A DNA stretch of 64,000 nucleotides from Pantoea eucrina (GTDB taxonomy: Bacteria > Pseudomonadota > Gammaproteobacteria > Enterobacterales > Enterobacteriaceae): NCBI RefSeq assembly GCF_001691555.1, contig NZ_MAYN01000008.1, forward strand, positions 1,790,682 to 1,854,681, in the 5' to 3' direction. Both the position numbers and the translations under genes were made by a program. Numbering within the stretch: position 1 is the stretch's first letter; the number at the start of each line of letters is the position of its first letter. Of this stretch, positions 19,023 to 30,580 are shown in pieces. The notes below the pieces were generated by a model, which worked only from the letters and a program-made list of their open reading frames with translations, was not told where the DNA came from and ran no database searches.

Positions 19023-19598
19023 TTGCATCTCGATATCAATGGATTAATCACCCAGTATGGCTATCTGGCCCTGATGATTGGCTGTATTGCCGAAGGGGAA
19101 ACCTTTACGCTGCTGGGCGGCGTGGCAGCCCATGAGGGGCTGCTGCACTACGGCGGCGTGGTGCTGGCGGCGATGGCAGGCGGGATCATTGGCGATCAGC
19201 TGCTGTTCTGGCTCGGCCGCCGCTACGGTACACGCATTTTGCGCCGCTTCAGTAAACATCAGGCGACGATTGGCAAAGCTAAGCGCCTGATCCAGAAGCA
19301 TCCCAGCCTGTTTGTTATCGGCGTACGCTTTATGTATGGCTTTCGCCTGATTGGGCCGATTATCATCGGCACCAGCCGCCTGAAGCCGCTGCGTTTTTTT
19401 GTTCTCAATGTGATCGGTGCTGCGCTCTGGGCGCTGATATTTGTCACGCTGGGCTATTTTGCCGGCGAAATCATTGCGCCCTGGCTGCATAAGCTTGATC
19501 AGCACCTCAAACATCTGGTCTGGCTGGCGGCGGCTATCGTCACCGGTATCGTATTACGCTACCTGATCCGCCGCTGGAACCACCGCCGCGCCGGTTAG
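19023..19598 (+). CDS. yohD: DedA-family membrane protein YohD (TTG start)
   Basis: A 191-residue DedA/SNARE-associated protein. Alignment to E. coli YohD begins at LHLDINGLITQYGYLALMIG, so the start is most likely TTG at 19023, preceded by AGGGAG seven nt upstream. The longer frame starting at 18804 overlaps yohC antisense and is not credible. DedA hallmarks are the G-x-x-x-G motif in AMAGGIIGDQLLFWLGR and FMYGFRLIGPIIIGTSRL with its conserved arginine. DedA proteins are undecaprenyl-phosphate or lipid transporters needed for proton-motive-force homeostasis; the role of YohD itself is not established. The stop overlaps that of convergent yohF by 4 bp. Confidence 0.9.
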   Translation: MHLDINGLITQYGYLALMIGCIAEGETFTLLGGVAAHEGLLHYGGVVLAAMAGGIIGDQLLFWLGRRYGTRILRRFSKHQATIGKAKRLIQKHPSLFVIGVRFMYGFRLIGPIIIGTSRLKPLRFFVLNVIGAALWALIFVTLGYFAGEIIAPWLHKLDQHLKHLVWLAAAIVTGIVLRYLIRRWNHRRAG

Positions 19599-20374
19599 CT
19601 GTGGTAGCCTTTGAACTGCGGATTTGCCAGGGTGAATCCGCCGTCTACCACAAACGACTGGCCGGTAGTATAGGTGGCCCATTCAGAGCAGAGCCATGCC
19701 ACCAGACTGGCAATTTCACGCGTGTCGCCAGGCCGGCCTATCGGGATCTCCGGCATATGGCGACGACGCGCATCGCTGTTTTCCATATCGTTCATCGGCG
19801 TGGCTATCGCACCGGGTGCCACGGCATTAACCAGGATATGGTGCGGCAGCAGACTCAGCGCCATCGATTTAGTCAGCCCGCCCAGCGCATGTTTCGCGGC
19901 GGTATACGCCACCGCGCCGGGCAGCGGCGTATGCTCATGCACGGAGGTGATATTGATGATTCGCCCGCCGTCGCCCTGGTCAACCATATGATGGGCAGCG
20001 ATCTGTCCACAGACAAACGCGCCGTCGACGTCAACATCAAATACCTTACGCCACTCACTAAAATCCATGTCGAGAAAATCTGCCTGCGATACCACCCCGG
20101 CATTGTTGACCAGCACATCAATGCGCCCCAGCGAGTTAATCAGCTGTGCCAGCTGTTTGCCGCCCGCCTGCGGATCGGAGAGATCAAGCTGACGCACCTG
20201 CGCCTGCTGTCCCTTGCTCTCCACCAGACGCGCAGTCTCCTGCGCGCCCTCCTCATCGGTGTGCCAGGTAATGCCCAGGGTATACCCCGCTTCTGCCAGC
20301 ATCACGGCACAGCTGCGGCCAATGCCTGAATCCGATCCGGTTACTACCGCGACTCTCTGTTTGCCTGTCATCAT
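19595..20374 (-). CDS. yohF: SDR-family oxidoreductase YohF
   Basis: A 259-residue classical short-chain dehydrogenase/reductase. It has the glycine-rich nucleotide site TGSDSGIG, NNAGVV, catalytic Ser in ITSVHEH and Tyr/Lys in YTAAKH, and a C-terminal GQSFVVDGGFTLANPQF almost identical to E. coli YohF. The substrate is unknown. A GTG (20377) and two ATGs (20374, 20371) are adjacent; ATG 20374 has the best spacing (6 nt) from the AGGAG. Confidence 0.93.
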   Translation of the reverse strand: MMTGKQRVAVVTGSDSGIGRSCAVMLAEAGYTLGITWHTDEEGAQETARLVESKGQQAQVRQLDLSDPQAGGKQLAQLINSLGRIDVLVNNAGVVSQADFLDMDFSEWRKVFDVDVDGAFVCGQIAAHHMVDQGDGGRIINITSVHEHTPLPGAVAYTAAKHALGGLTKSMALSLLPHHILVNAVAPGAIATPMNDMENSDARRRHMPEIPIGRPGDTREIASLVAWLCSEWATYTTGQSFVVDGGFTLANPQFKGYHS

Positions 20375-20491
20375 CACGCGCTCCTTACTGTCAGGGATTT
20401 TTTAGTATAGAAGTTATCCATCCGTGCCACGACGCTGCCCTGCAAACCGTTTCGTCTATAGTTAACAGTCAGATAAGCTATCGGAGGCGGG

Positions 20492-22306
20492 ATGAGCAAA
20501 ATTAAACGCAGAATTGATGACCACGGTGTAATCGGCGATTTGCGCACCTGCGCCCTGATCGCTAACGATGGCACTATCGACTATCTCTGCTGGCCAGAAC
20601 TGGACAGCCCTTCTGTCTTTGCAGCGCTGCTCGACAGTGAAGAAGCGGGCCGTTTTACCCTTGCCCCTGACTGGCCACAGGCGCGTCGCCAGCAGCTTTA
20701 CCTCCCTGATACCAATATTCTGCAGACCCGCTGGCTGGCTGATGAGGGGGTCGCGGAAATCACCGACTATATGCCGATCTGCGATGAGAGCAGCAAAGTC
20801 CCGCGCCTGGTACGCCGCGTAAAAGTGGTGCGCGGTACCGCCACTTTTCAGCTGGTCTGCGCACCGCGTCACGATTACGCCCGGGCAGAAACGCGTGCGG
20901 AAATGCGTGAGGGCGGCGTGGCCTTTCTGGCGGAGGGACAACCTGCGCTACGCCTGAGCGCCACGCTGCCGCTGCGCTGCGAAAATCAGGCGGCGGTAGC
21001 GGAATTCACGCTGCAGAGTGGCGAACACGCGGAGTTTGTTTTTGGCAACGATGATGACCCGCACGTTGAAACGATCTCAACGGCGCGCTGCTTTCAGGAC
21101 ACGCTTGATTACTGGCTGCGCTGGAGTAATCACAGCTCCTATCAGGGGCGCTGGCGTGAAATGGTGACGCGCTCAGCGCTGACGCTGAAGCTGCTTACGT
21201 CGCACGAGCATGGCTCCATCGCTGCCGCCGCCACCTTTGGTCTGCCGGAGGAGCTGGGCGGTGAACGCAACTGGGACTACCGCGCCTCCTGGATCCGCGA
21301 CGCCTCGTTCAGCATGTATGCACTGATGCGTCTCGGCTACGTGGAAGAAGCGCACGATTTTACCCGCTGGGTCGGCCGCTGTGTTGAACACAGCCATGAT
21401 GACACGCCGCATCTGCAGGTGATGTATCGTCTGGACAGCGGCACTGAACTGCATGAAAGCGAACTGCTGAATCTTTCTGGTTACGCTGATTCACAGCCGG
21501 TGCGTATTGGTAACGACGCGTGGCGACAGACGCAGCTCGATATTTATGGCGAACTGATGGACGCTATCTATCTGGCCAACAAATATGGCGACGCCATCTC
21601 CCATCGTGGCTGGCTGCATGTCTCCAGCATGATTGATTACGTCTGTGACAACTGGAACCAGCCTGACGCCGGCATCTGGGAGATGCGCGGTCAGCCGGAG
21701 CATTTTCTTCATTCGCGCCTGATGTGCTGGGTAGCGCTGGATCGCGCGCTGCGTCTGGGCATGAAACGTTCACTGCCGATGCCTTACGATCGCTGGGATC
21801 GGGTGCGCAGTGAGATCCGCGATGATATCTGGCAGAACTTCTGGAATGCCGAACTGGGCCATTTTACCGCGACGCGCGGCGGCACCGCTCTGGATGCGTC
21901 CATGCTGCTGATGCCGCTGGTACGCTTTGTCAGCTCTACCGATCCTGACTGGCTGGCCACGCTGGATGCGATTAAGGCTAACCTGGTGAGTGATGGCCTG
22001 GTACGGCGCTATAATATCAGCGAAACCCCGGCTGACGGACTGGCAGGCGGTGAAGGCGCTTTTGTCGCCTGCTCTTTCTGGTATGTGGAGTGCCTGGCGC
22101 GTGCCGGCCGGGTGCAGGAGGCGCATTTTGAGTTTGAGAAGCTGCTGAGCTATGCCAACCCGCTGGGTCTGTATGCCGAAGAGTTTACTGAACGCGGCTA
22201 TGCCCTGGGTAACGTTCCGCAGGCGCTCAGCCACCTGGCGCTGATCAGTGCCGCCTTTTTTCTTAACCGTAAACTCAGCGGTGAAGTCACGCTCTGGCAG
22301 CCCTGA
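20492..22306 (+). CDS. Glycoside hydrolase family 15 protein (glucoamylase/trehalase-like)
   Basis: A 604-residue cytosolic protein. Residues 1-210 are the GH15-associated beta domain (IDDHGVIGDLRTCALIANDG; TIDYLCWPELDSPSVFAALL). The (alpha/alpha)6 barrel follows, with NWDYRASWIRDASFSMYALM near 262-282 and LYAEEFTERGYALGNVPQALSH near the C-terminus, which carries the likely catalytic base Glu. GH15 enzymes hydrolyse alpha-glucosides; some bacterial members act on trehalose, isomaltose or dextrin, and the sequence does not tell which. No sugar transporter or glycogen gene is adjacent. It is divergent from yohF with a 117-bp gap. Confidence 0.88.
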   Translation: MSKIKRRIDDHGVIGDLRTCALIANDGTIDYLCWPELDSPSVFAALLDSEEAGRFTLAPDWPQARRQQLYLPDTNILQTRWLADEGVAEITDYMPICDESSKVPRLVRRVKVVRGTATFQLVCAPRHDYARAETRAEMREGGVAFLAEGQPALRLSATLPLRCENQAAVAEFTLQSGEHAEFVFGNDDDPHVETISTARCFQDTLDYWLRWSNHSSYQGRWREMVTRSALTLKLLTSHEHGSIAAAATFGLPEELGGERNWDYRASWIRDASFSMYALMRLGYVEEAHDFTRWVGRCVEHSHDDTPHLQVMYRLDSGTELHESELLNLSGYADSQPVRIGNDAWRQTQLDIYGELMDAIYLANKYGDAISHRGWLHVSSMIDYVCDNWNQPDAGIWEMRGQPEHFLHSRLMCWVALDRALRLGMKRSLPMPYDRWDRVRSEIRDDIWQNFWNAELGHFTATRGGTALDASMLLMPLVRFVSSTDPDWLATLDAIKANLVSDGLVRRYNISETPADGLAGGEGAFVACSFWYVECLARAGRVQEAHFEFEKLLSYANPLGLYAEEFTERGYALGNVPQALSHLALISAAFFLNRKLSGEVTLWQP

Positions 22307-22419
22307 CTATTCACAATTTGGGGCATTGCGCCAACAGATTTATCTGTGAAGAAGGACTTTTTGCGTAAAGTATCTTCAGGCAGTAAAAATCATCATTCCC
22401 ATCGCCGCGGCAATGCACA

Positions 22420-22425
22420 TATAAT
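22420..22425 (+). promoter_or_regulatory. Possible -10 box for ldtB
   Basis: A perfect TATAAT lies 78 bp upstream of the ldtB start, within the 197-bp gap after the GH15 gene. No good -35 is visible 17 bp upstream. Confidence 0.35.
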
Positions 22426-22503
22426 GCGCAGCGGGTCACACTGACCACGATGGATTCGATACTCTGACAAGCCTGAAACACGGCCATAACGACTTGTAAA
22501 AAC

Positions 22504-23619
22504 ATGAAAAAAAGCATTCGCGCGTTCGCTTCACTAGCTCTTGCCCTGGCCGCTTTCAGCCAGTCAGCCTTTGCTGTCGTCTATCCGCTCCCTGCAGCGA
22601 ATAGCCGCCTGATTGGCGAAAACATTGAAATCACCGTGCCGGAAGAGAGTAAACTTCCGCTGGAAGCTTTTGCTGCTCAGTATCAGATGGGCCTCAGCAA
22701 CATGCTGGAAGCGAACCCCGGCGTTGACGTTTACCTGCCTAAAGCGGGCAGCAAAATGGTGATCCCACAGCAGCTGATCCTGCCTGACGCGCCGCGTGAA
22801 GGCATCGTGATCAACAGCGCCGAGATGCGTCTCTACTACTACCCGAAAGGCACTAAGACCGTTGTCGTGCTGCCTATCGGTATCGGTGAGCTGGGGAAAG
22901 ATACCCCGGTTAACTGGACCACCAAAGTAGAGCGTAAAAAAGCGGGCCCGACCTGGACGCCAACCAAAGCGATGCACGCTGAATATGCAGCACGCGGCGA
23001 GAGCATTCCGGCCGTCTTCCCGGCCGGCCCGGATAACCCGATGGGTCTGCACGCGCTCTATATCGGCCGCCTGTATGCGATTCACGGGACTAACGCCAAC
23101 TTCGGTATCGGCCTGCGCGTCAGCCACGGTTGCGTCCGCCTGCGTGCCGACGATATCAAATGGCTGTTTGACAACGTGCCGGTCGGCACCCGCGTGCAGT
23201 TTATCGATCAGCCGGTTAAAGCGACCGTTGAGCCGGATGGTTCACGCTGGATTGAGGTGCATAACCCGCTCTCCACCACGGAAGAGCAGTTCAACTCGCG
23301 TGAGCTGGTACCGATCAATCTGACGTCAGCCGTGACAAAAGTGGTTGCTGATGCCAGCACGCGTCAGGATGCGGTCAACAACGCCATCCAGGCACGCAGC
23401 GGTATGCCGACCAAAATCAACGGTCAGGCCGATGATGCGCAGCCGGCAGCAATTGCCGTTCAGGAATCGGCTGATGCAATGCCAAAAGAGGAACCGATGA
23501 CGCCACAGGGCGCAACGGCCGTCGCACCGCCAGCCGATCAGCCTGCTGCACAACCGCAGGCAGAACAGCAGCCGGCACCGGTCGATCAGGCGCAGCCCGC
23601 GACCAGCAACAGCCTCTGA
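22504..23619 (+). CDS. ldtB: L,D-transpeptidase LdtB (YbiS) with long C-terminal tail
   Basis: A 371-residue periplasmic enzyme that in E. coli attaches Braun lipoprotein (Lpp) to peptidoglycan. It has a signal peptide (about 1-24), a LysM-like segment ([20 protein letters not shown]) and a YkuD domain with catalytic Cys210 in RVSHGCVRL and His in [25 protein letters not shown] and [16 protein letters not shown] match E. coli YbiS better than ErfK or YcfS. E. coli YbiS has 306 residues; here an Ala/Pro/Gln-rich low-complexity tail of about 65 follows GMPTKINGQ. Confidence 0.93.
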   Translation: MKKSIRAFASLALALAAFSQSAFAVVYPLPAANSRLIGENIEITVPEESKLPLEAFAAQYQMGLSNMLEANPGVDVYLPKAGSKMVIPQQLILPDAPREGIVINSAEMRLYYYPKGTKTVVVLPIGIGELGKDTPVNWTTKVERKKAGPTWTPTKAMHAEYAARGESIPAVFPAGPDNPMGLHALYIGRLYAIHGTNANFGIGLRVSHGCVRLRADDIKWLFDNVPVGTRVQFIDQPVKATVEPDGSRWIEVHNPLSTTEEQFNSRELVPINLTSAVTKVVADASTRQDAVNNAIQARSGMPTKINGQADDAQPAAIAVQESADAMPKEEPMTPQGATAVAPPADQPAAQPQAEQQPAPVDQAQPATSNSL

Positions 23620-23640
23620 TGACATTCTGATGCTGTCAGA

Positions 23641-23668
23641 AAAGCCAGCCTCCGGGCTGGCTTTTTTA
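23641..23668 (+). terminator. ldtB terminator
   Basis: AAGCCAGCC, TCCG loop, GGCTGGCTT, then TTTT: an intrinsic terminator 22 bp after the ldtB stop. Confidence 0.9.
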
Positions 23669-23756
23669 TTGCCATCATCATTCTGTCACACTGCAGGCGT
23701 ATCACACTGCCAGTAGCGGATGCGGTGGGTGCATCCGGTCATCGATGGGGTGTGTC

Positions 23757-25352
23757 ATGGCTGAAACCAGTTTACCGGCGGCGCGCGGACGTCCCGACCT
23801 GCAGCGCGGCAGCGGTCCGCTCTCCCGCCTGCTGTTTCTGCTGCTGCTGGCTGCAGGGCTGATTTTTACCGCTGTTAACCTGTTTAACGATGTGGCAGAA
23901 ACCGGCGCGGTGGTCACCACCTATACGCCCTTTTTTCTGCTGGCGCTGGCGTTGCTGATTGCGCTGGGCTTTGAATTTGTCAACGGTTTCCACGACACCG
24001 CCAACGCCGTGGCGACGGTGATCTATACCCATTCTCTGACGCCCGGCGTGGCGGTGGTCTGGTCCGGTATCTGTAATTTTCTCGGCGTGCTGCTCTCCAG
24101 CGGCGTGGTGGCCTTTGGCATTATTTCGCTGCTGCCGGTCGAGCTTATTCTGCAGGCGGGCAGCGGACACGGCTTTGCCATGGTCTATGCGCTGCTCTTC
24201 TCTGCCATTATCTGGAACCTGGGAACCTGGTATTTTGGTCTGCCCAGCTCCTCTTCCCATACGCTGATTGGCTCTATCATCGGCGTCGGGGTGGCGAATG
24301 CGCTGCTGCATGGCCGCAGCGGCACCAGCGGCGTTGACTGGGATCAGGCGCTGAAAGTGGGCTACGCCCTGCTGCTCTCGCCGATCGTGGGATTTGTCTG
24401 CGCGGCTCTGCTGCTGCTGGTGCTGAAAGCGCTGGTGCGTCATCGCCAGCTCTATCAGGCGCCCGACAGCGCCCGGCCACCGCCGGTCTGGATCCGCGGG
24501 CTGCTGATCCTGACCTGCACCGGCGTCTCTTTCGCGCACGGCTCCAATGATGGCCAGAAAGGCATGGGACTGATCATGCTGATTCTGGTGGGCACGATGC
24601 CGATTGCTTACGCCCTGAACCGGTCATTGCCGCCGGAGCAGATCCCGCGCGTCGCGGCACTGACGCAGATCACGGAGCAGCAGCTGCTGACGCTGCAGCC
24701 GGCACCGGATGCCATGCCGGCTCCGCGCACGGTGCTGACGGAATTTGTCCGCAGCCGTCAGTACCGTCCTCAGGTGTTGCCGGCGCTGGGCCTGCTGCTG
24801 GGTGATATCAACGAACAGATCAGGCGCTACGGTTCAGTGAATAATATTCCGGCACAGGCGGTGACCAACACCCGTAATGACATGTACCTGGCGTCAGAAA
24901 GTATCCGGCACCTGCAGAGCAGCCGGGTGACGCTGCCCGAAGAGACCGCACGCAATCTCAGCGCCGCTAAGCGCGAGCTGGATAGCGCCACGCGTTTTAT
25001 TCCGCTCTGGGTGAAGGTCGCGGTGGCGCTGGCGCTGGGCCTCGGCACGCTGGTGGGCTGGCGACGTATCGTCATTACGGTGGGCGAACGCATCGGCAAA
25101 TCGCATCTCAGCTATGCGCAGGGGGCCAGCGCCGAACTGGTGGCGATGGCGACAATCGGCGCGGCGGACGCGTTTGGCCTGCCGGTCTCAACCACGCATG
25201 TACTCTCATCCGGCGTGGCGGGAACCATGGCCGCAAACCGTTCCGGCCTGCAGCTTGCCACGCTGCGTAATCTGGCGATGGCCTGGATCCTGACGCTGCC
25301 GGTCTCTGTGCTGCTGGCGGGCGTGCTCTATGCGCTTTTCGCACAGATATGA
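23757..25352 (+). CDS. Inorganic phosphate transporter, PiT family
   Basis: A 531-residue inner-membrane symporter. The two PiT signature repeats are clear: FEFVNGFHDTANAVATVIYT near residue 75 and SFAHGSNDGQKGMGLIMLIL near 255. GLPSSSSHTLIGSIIG and GLPVSTTHVLSSGVAGTM close the halves. Compared with E. coli PitA (499 residues) it has about 45 extra N-terminal residues with one more hydrophobic segment (LLFLLLLAAGLIFTAVNLF), so it is a PitA relative but not clearly pitA or pitB. ATG 23757 (MAETSLPAAR) follows a GGGG ribosome site; an ATG four codons earlier is less likely. A central hydrophilic loop spans about 285-400. Confidence 0.9.
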   Translation: MAETSLPAARGRPDLQRGSGPLSRLLFLLLLAAGLIFTAVNLFNDVAETGAVVTTYTPFFLLALALLIALGFEFVNGFHDTANAVATVIYTHSLTPGVAVVWSGICNFLGVLLSSGVVAFGIISLLPVELILQAGSGHGFAMVYALLFSAIIWNLGTWYFGLPSSSSHTLIGSIIGVGVANALLHGRSGTSGVDWDQALKVGYALLLSPIVGFVCAALLLLVLKALVRHRQLYQAPDSARPPPVWIRGLLILTCTGVSFAHGSNDGQKGMGLIMLILVGTMPIAYALNRSLPPEQIPRVAALTQITEQQLLTLQPAPDAMPAPRTVLTEFVRSRQYRPQVLPALGLLLGDINEQIRRYGSVNNIPAQAVTNTRNDMYLASESIRHLQSSRVTLPEETARNLSAAKRELDSATRFIPLWVKVAVALALGLGTLVGWRRIVITVGERIGKSHLSYAQGASAELVAMATIGAADAFGLPVSTTHVLSSGVAGTMAANRSGLQLATLRNLAMAWILTLPVSVLLAGVLYALFAQI

Positions 25353-25365
25353 GCGACGGTAAGGC

Positions 25366-25398
25366 AAAAAAAAAGCCAGCACGGAGGCTGGCTTTTTA
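25366..25398. terminator. Bidirectional terminator between the phosphate transporter gene and dusC
   Basis: AAAAAGCCAGC, ACGGAG loop, GCTGGCTTTTT serves both convergent genes. The stem is nearly the same as in the ldtB terminator. Confidence 0.9.
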
Positions 25399-25419
25399 TA
25401 GCGGGGAAGCGCATAACGC

Positions 25420-26370
25420 TTAGCGTTCCAGACGCTCCGCATAGCGCTCAATCGCTGCGGCAATATCGGCAGACACCCGCAGCGTCCGTACCTCACTGAA
25501 GAGATCGGCCGCTTCAGGGTAGGCTTTACGCAGATAGCCCAGCCACTGTTTGATGCGCGCAACATGATAATTGCCGGTGTCTCCCTGCTTCTCCAGCCGG
25601 GTATACTTCAGCAGCAGCGCCACCACATCCGGCCAGCCCATCGGCGCCTCGTTATGCTTCACCACGCGTCCGAGGTTAGGCACATTCAGCGCACCGCGGC
25701 CAAGCATCACCGCATCGCAGCCGGTGATGCGCATACAGGCCTGTGCATCTTCCCAGCTCCAGATCTCACCGTTGGCGATGACCGGGATCGACAGCCGCTG
25801 ACGAATTTCGCCAATCGCCTGCCAGTTAATGCATTCAGCCCGATAGCCATCCTCTTTGGTGCGCCCATGCACCACCAGCTCGCTGGCACCCGCCTGCTGT
25901 ACCGCATCGGCAATTTCAAAGCGGCGATCGCTGGCATCCCAGCCGAGCCGCACTTTAACCGTGACCGGCAGGTGATCCGGCACGGCAGCACGCATCGCCT
26001 GCGCGGCGCGATAGATAAGCTCCGGATCTTTCAGCAGCGTAGCGCCGCCGCCGCTGCCGTTAACCAGCTTTGACGGACAGCCGCAGTTAAGATCGACCCC
26101 CCATGAGCCGAGTTCGGCTGCGCGGGCGGCATTTTCTGCCAGCCAGGCCGGGTGCTGTCCCAGCAGCTGCAGCCGCACCCGCGTACCGGATGGCGTGCGG
26201 CTCTGATGGTGCAGCTCCGGACAGAGGCGATAGAACGACTTTACCGGCAGCAGCTGATCGACCACGCGCAGAAACTCGGTCACACAGAGATCGTAATCAT
26301 TGACGCCGGAGAGCAGTTCACGCACCAGTGAATCCAGTACGCCCTCCATCGGAGCCAGTAACACCCGCAT
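25420..26370 (-). CDS. dusC: tRNA-dihydrouridine(16) synthase DusC
   Basis: A 316-residue flavoenzyme (315 in E. coli) that reduces U16 in tRNA. Visible features are [20 protein letters not shown] at the FMN site, the catalytic-Cys motif [41 protein letters not shown] and [14 protein letters not shown]. The true start (26370) follows the rhlE stop by only 4 bp, so dusC is probably translated from an rhlE-dusC message. The longer in-frame ORF reaching into rhlE is out of register with the family. In E. coli dusC is a 47-48 min gene, not next to rhlE. Confidence 0.95.
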   Translation of the reverse strand: MRVLLAPMEGVLDSLVRELLSGVNDYDLCVTEFLRVVDQLLPVKSFYRLCPELHHQSRTPSGTRVRLQLLGQHPAWLAENAARAAELGSWGVDLNCGCPSKLVNGSGGGATLLKDPELIYRAAQAMRAAVPDHLPVTVKVRLGWDASDRRFEIADAVQQAGASELVVHGRTKEDGYRAECINWQAIGEIRQRLSIPVIANGEIWSWEDAQACMRITGCDAVMLGRGALNVPNLGRVVKHNEAPMGWPDVVALLLKYTRLEKQGDTGNYHVARIKQWLGYLRKAYPEAADLFSEVRTLRVSADIAAAIERYAERLER

Positions 26371-26374
26371 TGCG

Positions 26375-27754
<1,380 letters not shown>

Positions 27755-27962
27755 GCAGGTGTATTACTCCGAACCGCCCTGATCGCGCTGCGCGATGTAG
27801 TTTTCAGGGGGGATATGACGCAGCCCCGGGGGCCTGCGTGTGAAAAGGGCACAAACTACCATGCGTAAGGAGGCGAGTGTACCAGCTTTCACTGCGCACT
27901 GCGACCTGCAAAACAGGCACGTCGCCGGTTGCTGCTGCGTGACGTGGGGTACAGCAGGCAAT

Positions 27963-27986
27963 AAAAAGGGAGCCTTTAAGGCTCCC
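27963..27986 (-). terminator. ybhQ terminator
   Basis: On the minus strand GGGAGCC, TTAAA loop, GGCTCCC, TTTTTAT: an intrinsic terminator 23 bp past the ybhQ stop. Confidence 0.85.
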
Positions 27987-28008
27987 TGACTGGCGGGATG
28001 CGCAGCGG

Positions 28009-28401
28009 TCAGCTACGCTTTTTCTCCACGCGGGGGGCGGGTTCTCTGGCCAGCAAAGAAACCAGCGCCGGGCCCACCAGCATCACGACGCCCAGGCAAC
28101 CAATCAGCAGGTTGTTATGGAAAAAGCGTGAGATCAGGAACAGCGTCAGCATCGCTGCGCCAAAATAGTAAGTTGTGGTGACCTCTTCCAGAGTGTCACC
28201 CATACGGCGTAAACGGGCACTACGCTGCAGGGCCAGCATGGAGATAAACACCACTGCATAAGCTGCCACCAGGGTACTGCTCACTTCAACCAGTGCCTTG
28301 TGTTTCCAGCCCCAGACCAGTGCGGCAATCACCAGCAGATGCGTGGCGATGTGCAGACAGGTTTGACCGGTAACAATCTGAACACGATTAGACCATTTCA
28401 T
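28009..28401 (-). CDS. ybhQ: Inner membrane protein YbhQ
   Basis: A 130-residue protein (136 in E. coli) with about four hydrophobic helices. MKWSNRVQIVTGQTCLHIAT aligns with E. coli MKWQQRVRVATGLSCWQIML, and LEEVTTTYYFGAA and GPALVSLLA also match. The function is unknown. The start at 28401 has a GGAG ribosome site; the longer frame is not conserved. It is divergent from ybhP. Confidence 0.88.
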   Translation of the reverse strand: MKWSNRVQIVTGQTCLHIATHLLVIAALVWGWKHKALVEVSSTLVAAYAVVFISMLALQRSARLRRMGDTLEEVTTTYYFGAAMLTLFLISRFFHNNLLIGCLGVVMLVGPALVSLLAREPAPRVEKKRS

Positions 28402-28577
28402 ACTTTTCTCCTGGCAGACCCAACAGGTCGCCCAAGTGTATCTGACCGGAGCCAGACGGATTTCCTCAATGTAAAACAAATTTCAGATAACACCTTAATT
28501 TTCTCGCCCTGGCACCACCCGTTTGTGACAAAGACTACACTTTGTTCTATTCATGATGAAAAGGAGCGCGTCGCAGT

Positions 28578-29339
28578 ATGCCACAAAACACGCAAGGATT
28601 TTCATTTAAAGTCCTGACGATCAATACCCATAAAGGTTTTACCACGTTTAATCGTCGCTTTATCCTGCCCGAATTACGCGACGCCGTACGCGCCACATCA
28701 GCGGATATCGTCTTTTTACAGGAGGTGATGGGCACCCACGCTATTCATGCCGCACAGATAGAAGCGTGGCCTGAAAACTCACATTATGAGTATCTGGCTG
28801 ACACGATGTGGCGCGACTTCGCCTATGGCCGCAACGCGGTTTATCCTGAAGGCCATCACGGCAACGCGATATTGTCACGCTTTCCTATTGCTGAATATCA
28901 AAATCGCGACATATCTGTTGCTGGCAGCGAAAAGCGCGGCATGTTGCACTGTCAGATTACGCTGCCTGACCGGGCGCAGCCGCTGCATGTGATTTGTGTC
29001 CATCTCGGCCTGAAAGAGAAGCACCGGCTGATGCAGATGAAAATGATGTGTGACGTGATCAACGCGCTCCCGGCAGATGCCCCGCTGGTGGTAGCCGGTG
29101 ATTTCAACGACTGGCAGGTGCGCGCTAACCGTTTCCTGCAGCGCGGTGCCGGGCTGAAAGAGGTGTTCAGCCTGAAAAATGGCCGTCCGGCACGCACCTT
29201 CCCTGCACGCTTTCCGCTATTGCGCCTCGATCGTATCTATATTCGTAATGCATCCGTCAGCCAGCCCTGGGCGCTGCCGGTCAAACCCTGGTCTCATCTG
29301 TCCGATCATGCGCCGCTGGCGGTGGAGATATTCCTATGA
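28578..29339 (+). CDS. ybhP: Endonuclease/exonuclease/phosphatase family protein YbhP
   Basis: A 253-residue cytosolic protein, same length as in E. coli. EEP-fold motifs: LTINTHKGF at the start, [10 protein letters not shown] (catalytic Glu), [30 protein letters not shown], and the terminal [10 protein letters not shown]. The substrate is unknown; linkage to clsB and ybhN hints at phospholipid chemistry. Its stop overlaps the clsB start by 4 bp. Confidence 0.92.
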   Translation: MPQNTQGFSFKVLTINTHKGFTTFNRRFILPELRDAVRATSADIVFLQEVMGTHAIHAAQIEAWPENSHYEYLADTMWRDFAYGRNAVYPEGHHGNAILSRFPIAEYQNRDISVAGSEKRGMLHCQITLPDRAQPLHVICVHLGLKEKHRLMQMKMMCDVINALPADAPLVVAGDFNDWQVRANRFLQRGAGLKEVFSLKNGRPARTFPARFPLLRLDRIYIRNASVSQPWALPVKPWSHLSDHAPLAVEIFL

Positions 29340-30580
29340 ATTTCAACTGGCGTGACGGCAACCAGCTGCGCCTGCTGGAGAACGGCGAAGCGTTTTTTCC
29401 GCGCGTATCGGGTGCCATCCAGCGCGCCGAGCGCACGCTGCTGCTTGAAACCTTCATTCTTTTTGAAGATAACGTCGGCAAGGCGCTGCACCGTGACCTG
29501 CTGGCGGCGGCGCAGCGCGGCGTAAAAGTCGAAGTCATGGTAGATGGCTACGGCTCTCCCGATCTCTCCGATGATTTTGTTAATACGCTGACGGAGGCGG
29601 GCGTTCGGTTTATCTACTACGATCCGCGCCCGCTGGTGCTGGGGATGCGTACCAATCTCTTTCGCCGTCTGCACCGTAAGATCGTGGTGATCGATGAGCA
29701 AATTGCCTTTGTTGGCGGCATTAATTTCTCGGCAGAGCACAACACCGATTACGGTCCGGAAGCGAAGCAGGATTATGCCGTTGAAGTAAAAGGACCGGTG
29801 GTGATCGATATCGCCCGCTTTGTCCAGATGGCGATGGGCAGCGATCAGATCACCCGCCGCTGGTGGGGGAAACCGTCAAAGCACGTGGCCGTTAATGCCC
29901 AGCCCGGCAGCGCGCAGGTGCTGTTTGTTTATCGTGATAATAATGAACATCGTGACGACATTGAGCAGCACTATCTGGATATGCTGCGTAAAGCCAAACG
30001 CGATGTGATCATCGCCAACGCCTATTTTTTCCCTGGTTATCGTCTGCTGCGCGAGATGCGTAACGCTGCCCGGCGCGGGGTGCGCGTGCGGCTGATAGTA
30101 CAGGGTGAGCCCGATATGCCGATCGTAAAAGTAGGGGCCGAGCTGCTCTATAACTATCTGGTGGATGGCGGTGTGGAGGTGTATGAGTATTGCCGCCGTC
30201 CGCTGCATGGCAAGGTCGCGGTGCAGGATCAGCACTGGACCACGGTGGGCTCCAGTAACCTCGATCCGCTCAGCCTGTCGCTGAATCTTGAAGCCAACCT
30301 GATAATTTACGACCGCACATTTAACCAGACGCTGCGCGATAATCTGGAAGGCCTGATCCAGCATGACTGCGTGCGCGTTCAGGATGACAAACTGCCGCCG
30401 CGTAACTGGTGGCAGTTAACCAAAGGCGTCATTGTCTTCCACTTTCTGCGCCACTTCCCGGCCATTGCGGGCTGGCTGCCTGCACATACGCCTCAGCTGT
30501 CCCAGGTCTCTCCTCCGGTCCAGCCAGAGATGGAGACGCAGGATCGGGTGGAAGCCAATAACGAAGGAGCAAAATCCTGA
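29336..30580 (+). CDS. clsB: Cardiolipin synthase B
   Basis: A 414-residue phospholipase-D-superfamily enzyme (413 in E. coli) that makes cardiolipin or phosphatidylglycerol. Two HKD motifs are intact: His113/Lys115/Asp120 in [17 protein letters not shown] and His291/Lys293/Asp298 in [21 protein letters not shown]. No N-terminal transmembrane helices are present, as expected for ClsB. It starts 4 bp before the ybhP stop, and its stop codon shares a base with the ybhN start codon: a tightly coupled trio. Confidence 0.95.
   Translation: MNFNWRDGNQLRLLENGEAFFPRVSGAIQRAERTLLLETFILFEDNVGKALHRDLLAAAQRGVKVEVMVDGYGSPDLSDDFVNTLTEAGVRFIYYDPRPLVLGMRTNLFRRLHRKIVVIDEQIAFVGGINFSAEHNTDYGPEAKQDYAVEVKGPVVIDIARFVQMAMGSDQITRRWWGKPSKHVAVNAQPGSAQVLFVYRDNNEHRDDIEQHYLDMLRKAKRDVIIANAYFFPGYRLLREMRNAARRGVRVRLIVQGEPDMPIVKVGAELLYNYLVDGGVEVYEYCRRPLHGKVAVQDQHWTTVGSSNLDPLSLSLNLEANLIIYDRTFNQTLRDNLEGLIQHDCVRVQDDKLPPRNWWQLTKGVIVFHFLRHFPAIAGWLPAHTPQLSQVSPPVQPEMETQDRVEANNEGAKS

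Noticed and set aside
27764-27961. 65-codon ORF just upstream of rhlE, same strand
   Set aside because: Composition is unlike a protein, no family likeness, and it ends inside the rhlE ribosome-site region; more likely a 5' leader.
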